Assembly (NCBI GenBank): GCA_030595485.1
Contig: JAUVDE010000169.1
Location: 1 to 7,179, forward strand
From: Draconibacterium sp.
GTDB lineage: Bacteria > Bacteroidota > Bacteroidia > Bacteroidales > Prolixibacteraceae
Length of the DNA stretch: 7,179 nucleotides
Direction of reading: 5' to 3'
Below are positions 6,349 to 7,179 of the stretch, one piece after another; position 1 is the first letter of the stretch; each line of letters starts with the position of its first letter. The position numbers were made by a program, and so were the translations under genes. The notes below the pieces were generated by a model. It was not told the origin of the DNA. It saw only the letters and a list, made by a program, of their open reading frames with translations, and made no database searches.

Positions 6349-6404
6349 TTTAATAAAACATTGTAAAAGCCTTAAATTGCATTTAAACAAAAAACAACTA
6401 AAAA

Positions 6405-7121
6405 ATGAAAATCAAAACACTAGTATTACTCGCTTTTCTTTTCACAGGTTCTTTCGCTTATTCATCGGCCACTGAAAAAGATTCGGAACAGCAACCTCAA
6501 CGCGTTGTTGTGGTACACAAATCCTTCACGCCTCATTTGCGCGTAAATGGGTATACTTTTTACGCTTTCGACGACAAAGTGGATTCGTATTACTCGAATA
6601 CCGAATATTTTAAAGGCAAAATAAAAGGTGGTTTCCAGTGGGGAGGCGGACTGGAATACATGATGGCGCCTGTTCAAAGTATTGAATTAAGTTATCTTCG
6701 GCTAGATTCAAATGCTCCAATGGAGTATTATGACAAAACCACGAATAGAGTAAAATATACTGATTTTGATGTGGCAACCAACTATATTTTATTGGGAAGT
6801 AACCGCTATTTCCCAACGGATTCAAAGGTTGAACCATATGTTGGTTTACAAGCTGGTGTAGGATTTATAGATGTTTTAAATCCAGACAATGGACGATCGG
6901 ATACTGCAACTAAGTTTGCTTGGGGTCTTAAAGCTGGTTTTAACATTTGGGCATCAGAACGAGTTGGCCTTAAAGTTCAGGGTGGATTAAATTCAGCCGT
7001 ACAAGCTGCCGGAGGTGGTTTTTACTTTGGAGGTGGTGGAGGTGGTGCCAGCGTAAATGCTTATTCTACCTTTTATCAGTTCTATGTTGGAGGTGGTTTA
7101 ACATTCAATATGGCGCAATAA
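6405..7121 (+). CDS. Outer-membrane beta-barrel protein (porin-family / OmpA-like barrel) with glycine-rich patch
   Basis: A 238-residue secreted protein. The signal peptide has a KIK basic start, the hydrophobic core TLVLLAFLF, and likely cleavage around residues 18-22 (AYSSA/TE). The mature part alternates polar and hydrophobic or aromatic residues as in barrel strands: FQWGGGLEYMMAP, QSIELSYLRL, DVATNYILLGSNRYF, VEPYVGLQAGVGFI, FAWGLKAGFNIWASERVGLKVQGGL, and a last strand FYQFYVGGGLTFNM. Turns are polar and the motif EPYVGLQAGVG is typical of outer_membrane_beta-barrel families. An unusual GGGFYFGGGGGGAS stretch (203-216) would lie in a surface loop or strand turn. The chain ends TFNMAQ rather than at a terminal aromatic residue. 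There is no peptidoglycan-binding domain, so it is a barrel alone. Its function (pore, adhesion, structural) is unknown. The upstream AACTAAAAA leader fits Bacteroidota translation starts. It is followed by a terminator and is probably monocistronic. Confidence 0.83.
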   Translation: MKIKTLVLLAFLFTGSFAYSSATEKDSEQQPQRVVVVHKSFTPHLRVNGYTFYAFDDKVDSYYSNTEYFKGKIKGGFQWGGGLEYMMAPVQSIELSYLRLDSNAPMEYYDKTTNRVKYTDFDVATNYILLGSNRYFPTDSKVEPYVGLQAGVGFIDVLNPDNGRSDTATKFAWGLKAGFNIWASERVGLKVQGGLNSAVQAAGGGFYFGGGGGGASVNAYSTFYQFYVGGGLTFNMAQ

Positions 7122-7143
7122 AGTTCGTATTAAAATATACAAA

Positions 7144-7177
7144 GAAAGGGTTATTGCTATACTGCAATGACCCTTTC
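7144..7177 (+). terminator. Intrinsic terminator of the beta-barrel gene
   Basis: A 14-bp stem pairs GAAAGGGTTATTGC (7144-7157) with GCAATGACCCTTTC (7164-7177), with a single G-U pair and a 6-nt loop, starting 22 bp after the stop codon. The window ends two bases after the stem, so the U-tract cannot be seen. Because the stem is long and the flanks are A-rich on the left, it may also work for a converging gene on the other strand. Confidence 0.72.
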
Positions 7178-7179
7178 CT

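Noticed and set aside
6462..6837. Minus-strand frames opposite the beta-barrel gene
   Set aside because: No motifs or start context, and fully overlapped by a well-supported secreted protein gene.
1..7179. A new defence system, CRISPR array, tRNA, rRNA or riboswitch
   Set aside because: No spaced direct repeats, cloverleaf or conserved RNA core was seen, and all sizeable genes fit known housekeeping, signalling or envelope families.

Overview
The window looks like chromosomal DNA from a member of the Bacteroidota, perhaps a marine or sediment Marinilabiliales/Prolixibacteraceae-type organism; the phylum is better supported than the lower rank. The signs are AT-rich DNA, A-rich leaders without Shine-Dalgarno sequences, promoter boxes of the Bacteroidota TAnnTTTG type upstream of two genes, a eukaryote-like PruA, a YqgE/AlgH protein, a small FtsB/DivIC-type protein, and a PAS-PAS histidine kinase. 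No phage, CRISPR, toxin or defence genes are present. Most of the window is ordinary core genome, and the unusual material is in the intergenic gaps.

Layout. Positions 1-150 hold the last 49 codons of a rhomboid-family membrane protease on the + strand. Its stop codon overlaps the start of a divergent class IV PLP-dependent enzyme (150-980). A minus-strand block follows, read from right to left: pruA (3895-2258), a strong intrinsic terminator (2237-2200), an FtsB/DivIC-like division gene with its own promoter (2159-1851), a palindromic MITE-like element of about 161 bp (1692-1852) whose outer end overlaps the division gene's stop codon, and yqgE/algH (1598-1008). The class IV enzyme gene and yqgE converge with only 27 bp between them.

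The 257-bp gap at 3896-4152 is a divergent promoter region between pruA and an orphan membrane-bound sensor histidine kinase (4153-6231, + strand, TTG start). It carries a 10-bp motif, AGGTGTGATT, once on each strand; one copy lies inside the pruA promoter spacer. After the kinase, a 173-bp gap with an AT-rich inverted repeat leads to a secreted outer-membrane beta-barrel protein with a glycine-rich patch (6405-7121), which ends at an intrinsic terminator (7144-7177).

How the genes work together. PruA performs the second step of proline catabolism, making glutamate. The division, YqgE and class IV genes look like unrelated housekeeping neighbours. The kinase has no response-regulator domain and no regulator gene beside it, so its partner is probably elsewhere. 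The divergent arrangement with pruA and the shared motif allow co-regulation, but the sequence does not prove it. No gap exceeds 300 bases; the longest are 1599-1850 and 3896-4152, both described below.
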